Shown here: positions 61,192-64,000 of the stretch, piece after piece
How positions within the stretch are numbered: the first letter of the stretch is position 1
How the letters are laid out: every line of letters starts with the position of its first letter
Assembly (NCBI GenBank): GCA_022605955.1
Contig: JAKCOZ010000002.1
Location: forward strand, 68,676,783-68,740,782
Length of the DNA: 64,000 bases
Reading direction: 5' to 3'
Source of the DNA: Rallus limicola
Lineage: Eukaryota > Chordata > Aves > Gruiformes > Rallidae
The notes under the pieces: generated by a model
What the model was told of the DNA's origin: nothing
The model's input: the letters and a program-made list of their open reading frames with translations, nothing else
The model's database searches: none
Made by a program: the position numbers and the translations under genes

Positions 61192-64000
61192 TTGCTGCTT
61201 GCAATATAAGGGATTTGATTTAATTTAAAAGGAAGTCCTGAATCTTCAGTGGTAGTTAATATGGCAGAAGAAAATATAGATGTCTCTAGAAATGTTTTAT
61301 TGCTGAAATAGCAAGGCTTTGCCGCATAAAATAATTATTAATCTATTTATAGCACTGAAGGCATCTAAGGTGACATTCTAGTACCCTTTTAATATTTAAT
61401 GTTAAAGGGTCAAAGGTCTGTGGTTCTAATTCTGGCTTGATAACAGATCCTACAGACTCCAGAGGGTGTCTGGAGTATTAAGAGTGAAAAAATAGCAGGC
61501 TGAAGTCTGTACTCATCCGAAGTCCAGCAACCACACTACAAGACAGCTCAGTATCTAGTGGAAGCCAATATCTGGTTTGTAATTGAAGCTAAGTTGTCAT
61601 TAGGTCTGAACAGATATGTATGATATTTTAGATATTATTAAGATATTTCAGATGTTGATATAATCTCACATGAGTCAAAATTTCCCCAAGTTTTCTGACC
61701 TTGAGGAAGTTTTGAGACTTAACTGAATAACACTAGAAGGAGTATTGGGAACCAGAAGACTTTTATACTGTGCTTCACTTTCTGCACTGCTGTGACTGTC
61801 ATCCTTCTTTCCTGCCTCTCTCACAATACGTGCCCTGGTCCTCTCAGGTCTTTGATATTCTACCATTACTATTCAGCATCTCATACTAGCTGTGTTACAC
61901 CAGAGTGAGAAACCAACCTCTCATCCAGCAGAGCCTCTCAGAGATGTGTAATGTTAGTTCTCCTCCTGACAGAGAACTTTCCAGGTGATCTCATCACCTT
62001 TTAAAGAGCCTTTTGCAGGCGTTGCCAATGTGACAGCTTAGGATTTGGGGTCAATTTTTGGCCTTGACCCTCTTAGGTAAAGTATGCAGATACCTTGTAG
62101 CATCATAAAGTTTTGATAGCCCTCTGCTAGGCTCCATGGAAGCTGAAGGCAGCTGGATGCTTCCTGCATCTGACACACCACGCAAATCAGCTCAGCACAA
62201 AGATGTTGAGTTATCTCAGAGGTGATAAAATAAAAGCCCTGTTCTTGTCTGAGCTGTGCAGGAATGTAGAGAGGAGGACAATTTATTTCAATTGCTGGAA
62301 GAACTGACTTTCTCATCAGAGGTGAGCTTTAGCAGAACCTACAAATACTGCTCTAACTATTTACCTGGTGTCTTTTCCACTTCTGTAATTTCAATTACAG
62401 GGTACAGTGATTTGACAAGTATTTGACACACAATTTAGAAATGATTTGAAATGTACAGGACCACAAGGGCTCTCTTTATCTGATCTGGCTTAATCCAAAT
62501 GCTTTTGGGGAGCGGTTACAACCCACGCTGCACCGCAGCGATAAAGACAGACTGGAAGCTATTGTGAAAGCAGATGGTTCAGTGGGCTGCATCTGATTTG
62601 TAGGCACGCTGCTCATGTGAGCATGAAGTATTTATTGCACTCAGGAGCTATTCTTGTTTAAATACCCTTACATATTGTCTTTAAGGGCCGCAGTTCCTAT
62701 GATGTTTCCAGTAATGAAGATGAATGTGCTTGTGCTAAATCCTTACCATTGTGAGAGTGTTTGGGGATTTCTGCCTGGAGAGCTGTTTCCAGGCACTGCT
62801 ATCATGATAGCTACAATTAATTCAAGATGAGGTGACAGAAGTAGCTTGCTACCGGCCTAAATAAGGAGCGCTGATAATATCTCCTGCCTGCCAAGATGAG
62901 CTTGTAACCTCTGGAGCTGAAGGCAGTGGAAACTCTTGGGAAATGTTTGGTATGAAAAATTTAATTACTCTTCCTCAGAACTGAAAAGAAGTTAAACTTG
63001 AAGCACATAGGAAAAAAGTTGAGTAATAGCTATTTTAGCAACTATAAATGTTTCAGAGAAGATTTGGCTCAAAAAGCACAGAAGCGTTCATCTAATATGG
63101 GCAGATACAGAAACTTTTACTTCTAGCATCCTCTTTCTTCCCCTTGACCTTCCCTCACCACAGGCCTCCAGGGCTCTGGTAGATTGAAGTACAGATCTAA
63201 GTTGGAGGTTTTTTCAAAAAAAGCATAAAAAAAAAATCTATCCTAACTTTAGCCTTTCATTTCAAAATCAAGAGGCATCACTTCAGAACTTGGCTGATAT
63301 AGCTAAACTATGTCTGAATAATGGGTGCAAGTATCAGACAGGTTTCTTTCCCTCCTGGAAGTCTGGGGTATTCTAGTTGTTTCTGTCCTGACAGGTAGGC
63401 AGTTAATTTTGCATAAATTATCTTGACAAGAACGTTTCATACAGCTTTATTTGCCCTGGTTATTTCCCACCCAACCTGTTCAGTCCCATGATTACTTTGA
63501 AACGCTTCAGAAGGAACTGACTTCTCACTTTTGGGGAATTAAATCTGGATAGCAGGGAAGAGGTTTCTCCTTTTTAAAACATACTTCATAATTTAAGATG
63601 ACAAACTAGAAAGCCTACATGTTCTGGAGTCAGGATTTGGAATTTGGTAAAGCACATGATGTGGTGTCATGGCTCTTTCTACTGCCTTCACAAAAAACTC
63701 CACTAAGAGGTTCATTTCCTTTCTGGAGATCACAATTTGTGCCTCTTCCTTTAGGATTTACTTAGGTAGTGCTTGTGATATTTGCCAGAGAGAACATCCA
63801 CAACTGCTTCCTCAACCCTCTCGTGATGTGTGAGTGGAGCTGTGCATGGGCTACACCAGAGCAGAGTGGCCTTGCCAGAGCTTCCTCCCAGTATTGCTTT
63901 ATGCTCTAACCTTCAAATTTGCCTCCCACTCCTTTTTTCCTCTTCTCTTTTACAGACATAGTCAATATACTAAATAATGGTGTGTTATTATCAAGGCCAT
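61192..64000 (+). other. Inferred CRACD intron stretch to window end
   Basis: No exon recognised. The part at about 62440-62940 retains several CpGs in an AT-rich context and is mentioned as a possible regulatory element. Confidence 0.5.

Noticed and set aside
1..64000. Any CRISPR array, operon, phage or bacterial-type system
   Set aside because: No regular spaced repeats, ribosome-binding sites or dense gene packing; the window is plainly vertebrate nuclear DNA.

Overview
The window looks like nuclear DNA from a bird. It carries many CR1-type LINE fragments, including 3' ends with the typical (ATTCTATG)-like tail, at least one probable endogenous-retrovirus LTR, and spliced vertebrate genes with GT-AG introns. 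CR1 density fits a galliform such as chicken, turkey or quail, but I cannot fix the species from sequence alone.

Left part (1-17.1 kb, plus strand): the 3' portion of CEP135, which encodes a coiled-coil centriole protein. I could place eleven exons (1312-16468) with matching splice phases. They encode the last 492 residues and end in a tiny exon with the stop codon. The N-terminal half lies upstream of the window. The predicted bird C-terminus differs from the human one as I remember it: a six-residue insertion and a longer tail ending SVSFKE.

Middle (17.1-22.3 kb): intergenic DNA with a minus-strand ERV-like solo LTR (about 17.86-18.40 kb), a CR1 fragment near 20 kb, and two short coding-like segments with splice signals (about 19.0 and 21.0 kb) that I could not assign to any gene.

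A CpG island at about 22.3-23.35 kb is almost certainly a promoter. In vertebrates CEP135 is followed, in the same orientation, by CRACD (KIAA1211), a gene with a non-coding first exon and a very long first intron. I therefore infer that the island is the CRACD promoter and that the remaining 41 kb is its first intron. No coding exon was found there. That stretch holds plus-strand CR1 fragments of several ages, simple repeats, G runs and single-copy AT-rich DNA, some of which may be regulatory.

No bacterial-type system, CRISPR array or complete mobile element is present. Long open frames outside CEP135 are mostly chance frames in the CpG island or remnants of CR1.
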